64,000 nucleotides of DNA from Ascaphus truei (taxonomy: Eukaryota; Chordata; Amphibia; Anura; Ascaphidae), in the NCBI GenBank assembly GCA_036426205.1, contig CM071573.1, forward strand, positions 70,032,817 to 70,096,816, written 5' to 3'. Under the pieces are notes generated by a model that ran no database searches, was not told the DNA's origin, and saw nothing but the letters and a program-made list of their open reading frames with translations. This document shows positions 28,501 through 43,500 of the stretch, piece after piece (position 1 is the stretch's first letter; the number at the start of each line of letters is the position of its first letter). A program made the position numbers and the translations under genes.

Positions 28501-31500
28501 GTAAAACTACAGTTTCACTTCGTTTTTAAAGACAGTAGGTCTTGTGTATTAAACAATTAAAGTGAAAATGTATAGTCAACAAGAAATATGATATATATAG
28601 TGTAGGTACCTGCTTACATTGAGTTTACCTAGATGGGGCTGGCGGGCATACATAATTATTTGCTGACAAGAGGCGACCAAATGACACCTTTGTTAAATGA
28701 CTTAGGATCAAAAATGTATCATTCACTAATAAATTGCAAGCCAATTTGGAAAGTAGCACAGGGTTTTTGCATTTATTTTCCATAAATGCACGGCCAATTC
28801 TCTTCCCCTATGGCGCGCCTAAGGCATTGAAAGATATATATTGTTACTGATGCAATTTGTTATATGGGTAGGTCACCTATTTCTGTTTTGCTAAATTGTT
28901 TAGAGTGCTTCTAATGGTGTTAATATAGATACTATGTTTAACATGTTCATGTTGTGTTCAACTACAGCAGCGGTGCTCAACTCCGCTCCTCAAGACCCCC
29001 CAACATGTCAGGCTTTAAGGATATCCCTGCTTCAGCATAGGTGGCTCAATCAGTCCCTGCGTCAGCACAGGTGGCTCAATCAGTGGCTCAGTCAAAGACT
29101 GAGCCACTGATTGAGCCACCTGTGCTGAAGCTGGGATATCCTTAAAACATGACCTTTTGGGGGGTCTTGAGGACTGGAGTTGAGCCCCCCTGAACTACAG
29201 CACAGCAACATTTGTAATACAATTTGACTAATGTAGCATTTGTAGATGATTTAGGGGCTATTTCTATAAACTCCGAAGCATTCGATAGGCCGAAAACTCC
29301 CACTCAGAGTTGATAAAATCAGCTTAATATTGAGATGAAGCATATAAAGCAATTGGCCCAGATACTCACTCTCTGTCAATGACAAGGCACTGCGTGTCAT
29401 CCTCTTCCGCTATGATGTTGGCAGAGCGGACATCCTCACTTCAAGAGAAGATCACAGTGAGAAATCAAGCATCTGCGATTTCATTAGCTCGGTTTCACAT
29501 CTTTCAATCATCTCATCACTCCTCAAATGAGAGAGAGAGAGAGAATCTTGATGGAGTAGACTTGATTTGTCAGGAACACAAAGCAGCCACAAGCATGAGA
29601 GCACTGTTATTAAAAACCATCCTTACTGCATATTAATGTATATAATGATTAATACTGCTTTCAGAATGATATGCACAGCAGGCCTTTATTAACTCCTGCA
29701 CTACTGCAAGGACTGGTACCACTTTGCTTCACAGTGAATGCCACCATGGAAGTCACACCTTTATAACACTTTTGAATAGCAAATTGAACTTCCTCCATCA
29801 ACACGGTACAATTCTCATTGTGTCCGTGGCATTACTGCAGAGTAATAGCTTAGAAAGAAACCTTGCAATTCTCTCACACTCTCTTAATCAGATTGCTGAG
29901 ATTGCAGCTAAGGAGAACTAGGTCAAATGCATGATAAATTGGTCAGACTTTCTCACTTGGCAGAAATGACAATGTTCCTTATTCCATGGAAAGAGACTTT
30001 AATTTAGCATTGATATATTTTGTAAATGTATTTTTTTTTTTTACTGTATTTAGTGGAGAGGGAAGGTTTATAAAGATTTTGCTCCAGGTATGTACTTGTT
30101 AAAAAAAAAAAAAAAAAATAGTACGTAAAATGTAGGAATTAGTAGTTACAGCTTTTCAACTAAATAAATATATACTGTACCTATGGTACTGTATGTAGAT
30201 TTGATACATATTGGGCCATATTTACTAGGCAATCTATGTAAGTCTCTTGGGTATGTTCCAGTGTTGGAAGGTGTCTGTGGCACAAGATTGCTTAATAAAT
30301 ATGGTCCATAGTATGTTATAAAAATGTATACATATTAAGATTGGCACTTCTGTTCCTCACTGGTCAATTAATAGGAATGAGAGTATGTATATTCTCCTCA
30401 GAAACACATGACTAACTAAAATCATCTTGAAACAAAACAATGTTAACACAATAAGCATGTCCAATCAAAACACACTGCACACTAAAATTGTATTGTATAA
30501 ATTGGGGGCCAAACGTGCCAATTATTGATAAAAACAGAACAGTTACTTTTGTGCAATGAAGTATCACACAACTCAAGGGGGGGAAATTATCGTTTTAATC
30601 AATCATGGGACCAAGACATTGGCTTAAATAAAACTAGACTGTTTGTACCCCCATTTGTATACTGTAGTGCCCACGGTTATTCTAACACAAACCAGTGGCA
30701 ATCGCCAAAAATACCCAGGTACACCCAGGTACATGCTGGATACATGCCTTAAACTTGCCTTAAACTGGACCCAGCATTTCTGCATTGATTAATGGCCCAT
30801 CAGATTGACAGCAAGGGTCCCTGGCAGTCCCATTCAAACTGAATGGGACTGCCAGGGACCCCTGCTGTGTTAATCCTATGGTTCATTAGTCAATGCAGAA
30901 ATGCCTTAAACTTGCCTTAAACTAGCTAGGTTACACCCAGCACATACCCAGAATGTAACCGGGCTAGTTTAAGGCAAGCTTTAGAATACTCGTGGTCTCG
31001 TCTGTACTATTACTCTTTTTTATCTACAAATCAAGTCCTAATTCATAGCATATACACATTTATTATAAAACCACTCCATTCTCAACTGTTCATTACAGTT
31101 GGTGAGGTTATACAAGATCCCTGTGAAATTAGAGAGCAATATAGTTCCTTCATCAGGCCCATTGCCTTATTGTACAGTTTATAAATACGCATGGAGAGTG
31201 TTACCTAATCAATGCTTTCTCTCCAAAATAGTCCCCAACTCCTAGAGATTTGATTTCCTGTGGTTCCTGAGTTCCTTCCATAGTCTGTGTTACACACACC
31301 TGCAAAGGAGAACACATACACCTCAGCACCTGCAATTGATGAATAATATGAGTGTCTATATACAGATACATTATACTGTCCGGTGACTATGATTGTAGTT
31401 GAACAGATTCTGCTATACAGCCCAAAATGTGTATGCTGTGTGATGATATGTCACTCCAGTGAGCAGTGAATTGCATGCTGCCATAATGTACTGCTGGACC

Positions 31501-34500
31501 ACTGCAAAAATCCTATACAAATTCCATATAAGTTGGCCCTATCCACTGCTATGACACAAAACTGGGTACACTGCTATTCCAATGAATACATTTGTAATTC
31601 CATCCTTGACTAAATAAGCTTAATTTAATAAAAATGATGTTGCTGCATGGGCACTGCAACACATTGCTGCTCACAACCTGGAATGATACATCAGACCATG
31701 CAGCGGATCATGCATTGGATAATGCAGCTGATCATGCATCGGATCATGCAGCGGATCATGCATTGGATAATGCAGCTGATCATGCATCGGATCATGCAGC
31801 TGATCATGCATCGGATCATGCAGCTGATCATGCATCGGATCATGCAGCTGATCATGCATCGGATAATGCAGCTGATCATGCATCGGATCATGCAGCTGAT
31901 CATGCATTGGATAATGCAGCTGATCATGCATCGGATCATGCAGCTGATCATGCATCGGATCATGCAGCTGATCATGCATTGGATAATGCAGCTGATCATG
32001 CATCGGATCATGCAGCTGATCATGCATTGCCATGTTTTGCTAGTTTACAGAAAATCCTGTACGTCCAGATTTGTAGGTCCACATGCGTACTTGAATCCCT
32101 GTCTGTCATGCAGACAGCTAGTCAGGGGCAACCAGACTATTAATGACTTAAATGAAGAACTGGCAGATCTCTTGCAAGTGAGAAAGCCAACCACATTTAA
32201 TTTGTATCAACACCAGAAGGAGCTATGCTACAACATGAGCAATCCAGGAAGTCTCGTCTCATTGAAATCACCGCCAACAAAATGATCCGTGGGAGAGGAG
32301 GAGAGCACTTTGTTATCTGCTCTAATGATTAACACAGTTGGAGCAGTATGTTTGTAAACAAGATGCAGCTTTAACCGCTGATACCCCGTTGTTTTAACAT
32401 GAAGGTTTTTTTTAGGGCTGTTGCTTCACCAGCATCCAAGAGAAAGAACAGCATTGTGCTTATAACACTGGGATGTACAGTACTGAGACTTGATGTGACC
32501 CTGGACAAGTCACTTTATCTTCTTTTGTCTGTTACAAAGATTCATTTTGCCTGTACTGTTATAAAGATGTTACCAATGCCATTTGTCACAAGAAAGCAGA
32601 ACGCCGATTTCCACCGGATTCAATGGATTATAAACCAATGACCTGGAGTCATCAAACAGCGATATTTTATCAAACGTGTTACCAGGCAGTATTACATTGA
32701 GTTACCTCTCGTTTTCAGATATTGCATAGCAGAATAGTGCTAATATCGCCACAAAAAGGTGTTTACATTTTTTTTTAGCACTGTTTATATTGTTTTTGTA
32801 ATAGAGGGAATGGGTCCAGTAGGAAATCAGCAAAATATCACATTTGCATATTCTCAGGGGAAGAGGAGACGGGGAGTAATTGCAACAGAAAGAGACATCG
32901 GGGAAGGGTCAAGAGAGAAATATTCATAAAAATATAATTATGCCTTCATAGTAGTGGGGATAGGGGGTCTCTAGAGATAAAAAAAAAAAATCTTTTGGGC
33001 CTAAAACTAGGGGAGGTATTAAAGAACAGAGATGCCAATTGAAAATGTGTTATTTTTAACGTGCACATCATCTACTTGTTAACGCTAAAAATATCAGGAG
33101 CTTCACAAAAATGAGGACATACTGCAAGTCATCATTTTTTTGCCAATCATCAAGATTAGATATTTACACTTACCTGGCTAATGCCAAAAAGTACCGCAAA
33201 TATTTATAACCTACCCCAGGCAGGTGATAGGTCCATCTTAGTGATATATATACTGGTGCCTCCGTCCACCACCTAGAAGCTCATTTATGAAACGCACTCC
33301 TGGGTGCGTTTGATAAATGAGCTTCTAGGTGGTGGACGGAGGCACTAATATGCATTAATATGCTCTCGCCCACCAACCTTTTTGTGTATTCATTATAAAT
33401 CAGCTCATCAATTGCACCCAACGTCACACTAGACATTTTGGGCACACCCATCTTACACAATTTCATTAATTTAGAGAGCTGTATACCCTGTTTGTATTTT
33501 GATATATATACTATATTATATTATATATATATAAAATGGCCAATATATACATATTCTAGATAACCTAAATCAACCTAGAATAGGTGATAAAACATGACAT
33601 ATTCAACATTTGACCACATATTAACCCCTTTGTAGCTCAAATGGTTAGCTAGTAATGGCTCCCAGGACTAGTTGACAATTAAGGGCTTCCAAAGTGTTAA
33701 TATTTGACTAACACCACACTACCTACTGCCCTTGGCTACCTTAGAGGTACTAACCATTAAGGCAAACACCTACAACCACCCCCCGGGGAGTTTAACCAAC
33801 CGTCCCAGGCCAACTACCCCCAACAAAATAAACCCCCGGTACGATTTTACCACAATGTTGATGACTTCGGTCATGAAATTATGGTAAAAGCACCCAATAT
33901 TTTGGTGCAATTTTGACTTCATTTTAACAGAGGTTAGTGACTGTAGGCCAATGAATCGCAGCATAACCGAACATACCAGAAGGGTCACATACTCTATCAA
34001 CAAGGAACCATAATAACCCTCATATAATTCCAAGCCAATCAGTTCTTACCTTCCCTTTGGCAAGGATGAAGAAGGTGTTGCCCTCTTCCCCTTCTCTGAT
34101 GATATAGTCTCCTTTGTCATAAAAGTCCTGTGTATTGGAAAAAACACATGTTGGACATGGTACAAAACAGGTAAGAAATCTTCTGGCGGATGCAGGATAG
34201 ACACAAAATATAGATATAATCATATTTAATTAGGAAGGACCCAAGACTTGTACCATAGATATAACACTGTACCTAGTCAGCCCTGTCCTTAACATCAACC
34301 ACAGAAAATGTTCTTTTATGATAGACAATGGTGCATCAAGTGCTATCAGGAATCCGGAAGAAAATAATTATCCTGCTTGTCAATCTTATTTATTACATTG
34401 TACGTTTTTCTAACGAGATTAGATTTGTTTTTTAAGTGACGGCCAATCAAGCGTCTCAATATGAGAATAAACATACAGCATTGATTAGAATGTTTCTCTA

Positions 34501-37500
34501 TATACTTATTGTCCTTGAAGTTAATTTTCCTCAACAAGATTGCCAAATTAGGGTTGTCTTCCTGGAATTTAGGTGTCAAAGTAATAACCAACAATGACTG
34601 CCATCTACTGCACTTATCCCACTCCTACTGTCTCTGTTAGTTTCTTATCATACCACTTAGATTGTAAGCTCTCTGGGGCAGGGATTTCCTTTCCTATTGA
34701 CTGCTCTTATTTGTTGCACTTATAGTACTATAATTCCCTGTACTATACTGAGGGAGAAGTTCATAGGCGGCTTGATAAAATTTAAGTAAATAAGACACCT
34801 GGCCCGATGGCATACATCTAAGAGTTCTCAAGGAGTTAAGTTCAGTAATAGCCAAACCATTACATTTGATATTCAAGGACTCCATTTCCACAGGTTCAGT
34901 ACCACAAGATTGGCGTAAAGCAGATGTGGTGCCAATTTTTAAAAAGGGAGCTAGATCACAAGCGGGGCATTACAGACCTGTAAGCCTGACTTCAATAGTG
35001 GGGAAACTACTTGAAGGTTTAATACGTGATAATATACAGGAATACCTAATGGAAAACAAAATTAGTAGTAATAGTCAGTATGGATTTATGAGGGATAGAT
35101 CTTGCCAAACTAACCTTATTTGTTTCTTTGAGGAGGTAAGTAGGAAATTAGACAAGGGTAATGCAGTTGATGTAGTCTACTTAGATTTTGCAAGGGCTTT
35201 TGATACGGTTCCACACAAGATGTTGGTGTACAAAATAAAGCAAATTGGACTCAGTAAAAATATATGCACCTGGATTGAAAACTGGTTGAAGGACAGACAG
35301 ACAGTTGTCATAAATGGAACCTTTTCAGGTTGGGCTAAGGTCGTGAGTGGAGTACCTCAGGGGTCGGTACTGGGACTCCTGCTTTTTAACTTGTTTATTA
35401 ACGACCTTGAGGTTGGCATCGAGAGCAAAGTCTCCATCTTTGCTGATGATACTAAATTGTGTAAGGTAGTAGAATCAGAGCAGGATGTAATCTCTTTCCA
35501 GAAGGACTTGGAGAGACTGGAAACTTGGGCAGGTAAATGGCAGATGAGATGTAATACAGATAAATGTAAGTTTATGCATTTGGGAAGCAAGAATAAACAG
35601 GCAAGTATAGATAAGAGCCACCAAATTAATAAGGGGGATGGACAATCTAATTTATGAGGAGAGGCTAGCTAAATTAGATTTATTTACATTAGAAAAGAGT
35701 CGTCTAAGAGGGGAAATGATAATTATATACAAATATATTTAGGGACAGTACAAGGAGTTGTCAAAAGAACAATTTATCCCAAGGACAATACAAAGGACTT
35801 GGGGTGATTCCTTAAGGTTGCATGAAAGGAGATTTCACCAGCAACAAAAGGAAAGGGTTCTTTACAGTAAGGGCAGTTCCAATTAATTCATTACCCATGG
35901 AGACTGTGATGGCAGATACAATAGATTTGTTCAAAAAAAGGTTGAACATCGTTTTAGAAAGGAAAGGTATACAGGGATATACCAAATAAGTAAACATGGG
36001 AAGGATGTTGCTCCAGGGAGTGATCTGATTGCCAATTTTTGGAGTCAGGACAGAATGTATTTTTTCCCTTATGAGATATCATTGGATGATATAACACTGG
36101 GGGGAGGGGGGAGGGGTTGCCGTCCTCTGGATCAATAAGTAAGTATAGATATAGGATAAAGTATCTGTTGTCTACAATTAGCATAGGTTGAACTTGATGG
36201 ACACATGTCTTTTTTTAACCTCATCTACTATGTAGCGGTGTATTGTCTCTCATGTAAAGCACTAAGTACAGCAGTGTGGCGCTGTATAATTAAAAATATA
36301 CGTACAAGAGAGTCAATTTTTTCAAAAGAACCTCTTTCATACTTTATAAGGTTTAATTTATTTTCATATTGTATGTGCACTTCTGATGAGCCTACAATGT
36401 TTCTGGGGAATCTTACGTCACGTATAACAATATATGGGGTGTTGGAAATAGTACAATCACAGTCAGCATTGTTTATATTACATTGTATCCTATTTATTAT
36501 GTGGGGTAAGTGAATGATAAACTGCTGTTCTAAGTTGCAGTAATTAATACGTTTGCGTTAAGTACTTTTTCCAATACCGCACTGCTGTAAAATAATAGCA
36601 CTGTACTTACATGAAGTACATATACTTGTCCAGCCTTGAGCATACAACACTATTACTATAAAATATTCAGATCAGCGAGCCATTTACTGAATTATTTGCA
36701 AGTGTCTGATGGAGAATGAGTCATTTGCTCAGTGAGGGACAAACAATTAGTCAGGCAACAGTGCTCTCACCAGCTACCAAATTGTAATTGCTCTCTTTAT
36801 TCTTGATGAGAAGTTTGCTGCTGTAATACAATGTCAGCAGAACACCACTTCCACATTCCACACCACCTAGAATTTCAATCACATTATTTTCTACAGCACA
36901 CAAAGAGTATGGGGTAATATTGTGTCCATGGCCAATACCTAATGACTTTCAGACAGTGGCAGATAAACGGAGGCCCAATCACCCATAGTGGATAAAGCTA
37001 TTACTTCCTTCAAATGCTGCCCATTCTCCCAGGTTTGCCCATGTCAAGGCTACTCAACTACTTGTTCACTTTGTGTTATAAGTTCTAGGCCATTGAGTAC
37101 ATGGCTTCCCCACCTTTTCCAGTCCAGTTGAAAGTTGTGCAGCAGAGAAAGGAAGAAGAGGATCTGCACCTAGAGCCTTGTATTGCACCCAGGCAATGTG
37201 GTCTAATCTGGACCTAAATCTAGACCCACCATCTAAATACCCAAGCACAAGGAACATTACAATTTGTCACCCACTATACAATTAAACAGTGTAAAACGTG
37301 ATGTTTTATTATCTAATTCTGTTTAATTGGTTAAACATGTTCACATTACATTATATTCTTAATTGTGTATAGTGTACCTCATTTTAAATTCAGACATTGT
37401 ATTCTGGCTTGTACATGAATTTTGGGAACAGTTAATAACCTACATGTGTGGCTCTCATCAGTTTGGGTCATCTGATTTAATATCAAGTAATGAACCAAGA

Positions 37501-40500
37501 ACAAAATACAACTCAACCCCCTTATAATGCTGTGCTTGGGGTCCAAAGAATTACATCGCGTTATAAGCGGATCGCGTTAGAAATAATGTACAATTGTATG
37601 CATTGTACAATAAAGTATTTAAGATACCAATAATCGTGTTGTAAAGTATTCATAAATACGAAAATTGGGAGCCACGCTTGCACCGCGTTATAAGCGGATT
37701 CGCGTTGTAACAGATCACGTTATAATGGGGTTGAGCTGTACCTGTTATTTATAAATCAGAAGATCTGATTGGGATACATGGTTTCAAGTGACTGCTTTTG
37801 TGGTGGATGCACTGACCATGCTGGAGACCAGGGCTCAATCAAGAGACGTGCTTTTTTTGATCTTGGTCTGTGTGATAAAACTATTGGCACTGCACTGTCA
37901 TGTATGCACCGTCATATCTTTGTTCAAGTTTCTGGTACCAAAATGTAATATTATAAGCTGTTTGTGGCAAGGATTAATTGTCCCTGTACTGTTTTATTAT
38001 GGCCAGAGCTATGTACATTTCCAGCATTCTACACAAATAATATTACTTTAATTGGGCATTGTGTAGACTGTGTCACAAGCAATAATTTATCTTTCAATAA
38101 TATTGCACCTCTGACAAAGTGACCTCCCATATGGAACATATTCATACAATCACACAGCAATAAAGAAAGCACAAGTTGAAAACAACAGCCCATTTAAATT
38201 CACAGTAAGTAAATACGTACAACTTCCAGGCAGTCTACTATCTTGGCTAGTTTCTCTTCGGGCAAGTCTTTTAATAGAGAAACACTAAAAAAAATGAAAA
38301 AATAGTTATATTCCTCTAAAAAAGCATTTCAGATACAATTTGACAGCACAGTTAGTCATTTCTGTTCATTTCCTGCTTCTTGTCTCTGCCAATATAGATT
38401 ATCTCCCACTCTTCTTCCCTCTATCTGCTATTGCCCACACTGCTCAACGATTTCTTGAGAGTCGAGGCAGCTGAATGAAAGAGACTGGTGGGTATCGCGG
38501 TGGCACATCATTCTTTAACTGTAATATAGACAGACTCCCATCGTCCCAGATACATAAAAATCAGCACCGCTTTTTCCTGCACTTTTTTTTGGTTCAGTGC
38601 CTTGAAATTGTCTTCAATGAGTAAATTAAACGGCTTAAATAAATTTAAGCACACGACCGCTGCACACTTCTAGCACAGTTCTGCAGCCAAGAACTGCTTA
38701 GCTCTGCAGCTCTGTAGCCATAATTAAATGACTACCCTGTGTCTGATCTTATCAACTTTAACAACTCCTCATGTCATTAACATCTTCTCATGGATTTCAC
38801 TCTTTACTGCATAAGTGTAAATGCCGCTAGGGAAGGACTCAAGCAGACAAAGCAAGATGACAGAAAGGTGCATCATATGGGATTTTAATCAATCCTATGC
38901 AAAGGGTAGGGTTTTTAGGGTAAGGGCATAGGGTAAGGGTTTTTTAGGGTAAGGCTTTTAAGCTAAGGGGGCTTAGGGTAAGGGTTTTTTTTAGGGTAGG
39001 GGGTAGTTTTATTACCCCCTCCCAACCCCTACCAAGGGGTTAAGATCAGGGTTTTATAGGGTAAGGGTTTTTAGGGTTTGGGGCTTACCTTGGTGGCAAA
39101 ACAGCCGGCAGAGAGATGTCCCTGCGGTGAGGTGAGTGACGGCAAAACACCGGCAGCGACCAAATGTCCTAGACCAAACTGTACACTGCGAGAGGTTTTT
39201 AATGATGGTTTTTGATCTATTTAAACTCAGACATGTGTTCCTTTTTTTGTACCTGTTTTGTTCAAAAGGATCTCTTTATGGTAATACCACTATATATCAT
39301 AGGTTAAATAAAAGGTATCACGTCCTGCAACAAATCTACACTTCCTAAGGCCCACATCGAGTACATGAACTTTCCATCCTACACTTCCTAAGGACCACAT
39401 CGAGTACATAAACTTTCCACCCTACACTTCCTAAGGACCACATCGAGTACATGAACTTTCCACCTTACACTCCCTACGGCCCACATTGAGAACATAAACT
39501 TTCCACCCTACACTTCCTAAGGACCACATCGAGTACATAAACTTTCCACCCTACACTTCCTAAGGACCACATCGAGTACATGAACTTTCCATCCTACACT
39601 TCCTAAGGACCACATCGAGTACATAAACTTTCCACCCTACACTTCCTAAGGCCCACATCGAGTACATGAACTTTCCGCCTTACACTTCCTAAGGCCCACA
39701 TTGAGAACATGAACTTTCCATCCTACACTTCCTAAGGACCACATCGAGTACATGAACTTTCCACCTTACACTTTCTAAGGACCACATCGAGTACATGAAC
39801 TTTCCACCTTACACTTCCTAAGGCCCCACCAGCGAGACATGAATTCCACTTAACAATTCCTAGGGCCCACACGCGTACATTGAACTCCACCTAACTTCCT
39901 AAGGCCCACATCGAGTACATGAACTTTCCACCTTACACTTCCTAAGGACCACATTGAGTACATGAACTTTCAACCCTACACTTCCTATGGCCCACATCGA
40001 GTACATGAACTTTCCACCTTACACTTCCTAAGGCCCACATCGGGACATGAACTTTCCACCTTACACTTCCTAAGGACCACATCGAGTACATGAACTTTCC
40101 ACCTCTGGAAAGACACAAATGATCAGCCTAAGGACACACTTTCTTCTGTACACATGCAGGGCTCAATGTTCTCACAGTACATGCAGAAATTTACCTGCGG
40201 AGGAAGCTGAAGTATTCTTGATGCTGGGCCTGCCCTGAACTCATCATAATGTTCTGGAAAACCTGCCGGTCCAGAACCCAAATCTTTGAGTCCGTCACAG
40301 CTACAGCACAAACACAGGGGCGTTCATTAAGGCGTACAGTATGTATTAAACGCTGCTGGTGACAGCCATACAGGGCTAGGTTTGCTAAACATTGCTAAGT
40401 CTTAGCATGCCATAAGTACCATTCAATCAACATGCATTCACCTTAAGGCCCAGTCATGGCAAGGCTTATAGCACCATTTAGTTAACATGGGCCACAGTAT

Positions 40501-43500
40501 GGTATACTTCTAATCTTTAGCATTTATAAAACATTCTTAAGTACAGCAAGTAACTCAATGGTGGTTATTCATTAAACTGCGATAGTGCCGATCAGGGCAC
40601 TGTTGCGCCAAAACTACTATTGACTTCAAGGGGCGTTTCCACATGATAGCACCATGCCAGGCACTTTTGCAGTTGAATGAATAACCCCCAATGTCTCTTC
40701 GCAGGTCAATGCCTTTTGGCGGCAGGGAGCCAAAAAGTGTCACAAGTGATACGCTCACTTAGATGTCCAGAATATATACAGTATATATCTCAGGCATTAT
40801 TTTCAAAGAATTGGACAGTTTGTGTGAATTTGCTGTGCAATGTAGCATTTTGCCTTTTTTGTTTAGCACTATCACACCTGTACTGTCTCTGATGTCCAAG
40901 TGCCTTACACCTGTCACGTAGAATGGATTCAATGTATGCTGCATTCTCACACACAAAACAAGCAAACAAAAATCTTCATGTTTAGTTTGTTTATTTGTTA
41001 CCAGTGGGTGATGTATTGCTGCAAGACCTGTAATAATGACTCATACCTTTCACAGTGGCTGTTCTCTTGCAGTTATACAGAATTGCCAGTTCTCCGAATG
41101 CAGTCCCAGGATGCATCTGCCCAAGTAGCCTGCTGTTCTGAATAACATCAAGCAAGCCCTCTGTAGGAATCAAATAATCACATTAATCGGCATATATTCC
41201 CAACTAAAGGGTATTTACACATACTAGGTTTTGCTCAGGACCTCTCTTCACTGTCACCACTAAATCTGCTAATACAGGGCTTCTGCTAACTCTAGTCCTC
41301 AAGGGCCACCAACATGTCAGAGTTTCAGGATATCCCTGCTTCAGCACAGGTGGCTCAATCAATGGCTGAGCCACTGATTAACCCAACTGTGCTGAAGCTG
41401 GGATATCCGGAAACCCTGACCTGTTGGTGGCCCTTGAGGACTGGAGTTGGCCTCTCCTGGACTAGAAAATGAGCAAAACCCTGATGTCAAAAAGACCTCT
41501 GCCATGCACGATAAAGGTTGAATCCATTATAAGGGCTTTGTCTCAAGGCAAAAGTGGTGGAATTCTGGGGCAAAAAACGTGTACCAATGTATCAAAGAAA
41601 AAGTGCGTAGGAATAGGATTTTTTTTTCTTAGATACATTCCGTGCATTATCCCTCATAATGTTTAAATAACATATATTCTGAGTATGGCATTTTCCAAAA
41701 GCTTTTTTTGCGCTTTATACAGCATTTCTGTCTTTCATTTTATTTGCAATTGTACTTTTTGGAGGGGGCGGGGGGGGGGGGGGGGGGTTAAAATAATAAC
41801 AAGCAGCTTAGCTCAACTTGTAACATATGTATTGCAAAGATTCCTTACTATTTATGACTGGTTACATATTCACTTATGGTCATTTACAGTATAAAACTGA
41901 GAAAATGAATGTTTTGTATTGTATTGTATTGTATGTCTTTATTTATATAGCGCCATTAATGTACATAGCGCTTCACAGCAGTAATACATGTGGTAATCAA
42001 ATAAATAATAGATAATATAAATAACAGATCATGGGAATAAGTGCTATAGACATAGAAGTAACATTAAGGAAGAGGAGTCCCTGCCCCGAGGAGCTTACAG
42101 TCTAGTTTTGTGTGAAGTGTCCATTCTCTGTATGTACTGTATTATTATGTCTGTTGAGTATGGGAATGATTTGGTCTCCCATGTACGGCACAGAATAAAA
42201 AACAATATGTGCTCATATGTGTTTATGTAGCAATGACTTACCAGCCAAAACGTACAGATGGTTTCCTGCTGCTCCTTCCTGAATGACAAGCTGGGATTGG
42301 CTGTATGCCCTCTCATACATGCAGTCCACCATACATCGAACATGGGAAGCCTCCAGCTGCCTCAGGAAGTCATTGCTCATGATGGCACTGGTGATTAGCT
42401 TCTTGGCGCTGGGATAAAAAGGACATCAATGATTTCAAGTGCTCTTGCACACACTTATTTCCATCCACATCTGGAGTCTATGTGCTAATCTATGAACATT
42501 TCCAACCAGACAAATGCAATGATCCAAAGTGTTGTAGATTGGAATGTCATTTTACACCGAGCAAGAGGAACCAAAATAGAACCAAACAACAGATTCACAT
42601 ACGCCAATAACCTTGCATTGCAGCAAACAGATTCCCCTTACTTAGCAGTTAAATCAATTCTCTGAGCTTACTTAGCCATTCTTGATTTTATCAATAACTA
42701 AACATGCTGTACATGTCTGTGCATAGTATGATCTGGAATTTTTATGACGTGTATGTTCCGGGACCTTAGGGCTGTACAGGTAGTCCTCGCTATCCAATGT
42801 TTCACTTTACAATGAATGGCACATCCAATGCTTTACTATGCAACCCTATGGGACGTTTTTCAACGCCGGAATGCGTTATCCAACGCTCACCGCCACTGAT
42901 TAACATGGGACTCACTTTACAATGGTTTCACTATCCAACGCTACTTCCAGAACGGATTCCTTTGGATAACCGAGGACTGCCTGTATAGTATTTATCAAAG
43001 TGTTTGGAAGGACAAAATATATCCCAAACAAAACAATGAGAATTTTTATTTCAGAAATGTATTGCTGTTTTTTTTTTTAACACCAGTGTTACATACTGTA
43101 GTTACATAGTAGATGTGGTTGAAAAAAGACATTCAGGCATACCCCGCATTAACGTACGCAATGGGACCGGAGCATGTATGTAACACAGGCATACCCCGCA
43201 TTAACGTACGCAATGGGACCGGAGCATGTATGTAAAGCGAAAATGTACTTAAAGTGAAGCACTGCCTTTTTTACACTTATCGATGCATGTACTGTACTGC
43301 AATCGTCATATACGTGCATAACTGATGTAAATAATGCACTTTTAACAGGCTCTATAGTCTCCCCGCTTGCGCACTGCTTAGGTATAGGTAGGGAGCTGGT
43401 ATTGCTGTTCAGGATGTGCAGACAGGCGCATGCGTGAGATGCCGTTTGCCTATTGGGCGATTATGTCCTTACACGTGAGTGTACTTAAAGTGAGTGTCCT

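Noticed and set aside
31647..32285. Open frame of 212 residues
   Set aside because: It is created by the 24-bp array, whose period keeps frames open; equivalent frames exist on the other strand.
34866..35657. Retroviral polymerase
   Set aside because: The motif order and the downstream RLRGEM block fit a non-LTR LINE; no LTRs, protease or integrase are seen.
38900..39085. True telomere or chromosome end
   Set aside because: The TTAGGG-like units are degenerate and lie inside a gene intron, so it is an interstitial repeat at most.
39339..40106. Regularly spaced repeats as a possible CRISPR array
   Set aside because: Units are directly adjacent, without unique spacers, in a vertebrate intron; this is a satellite.
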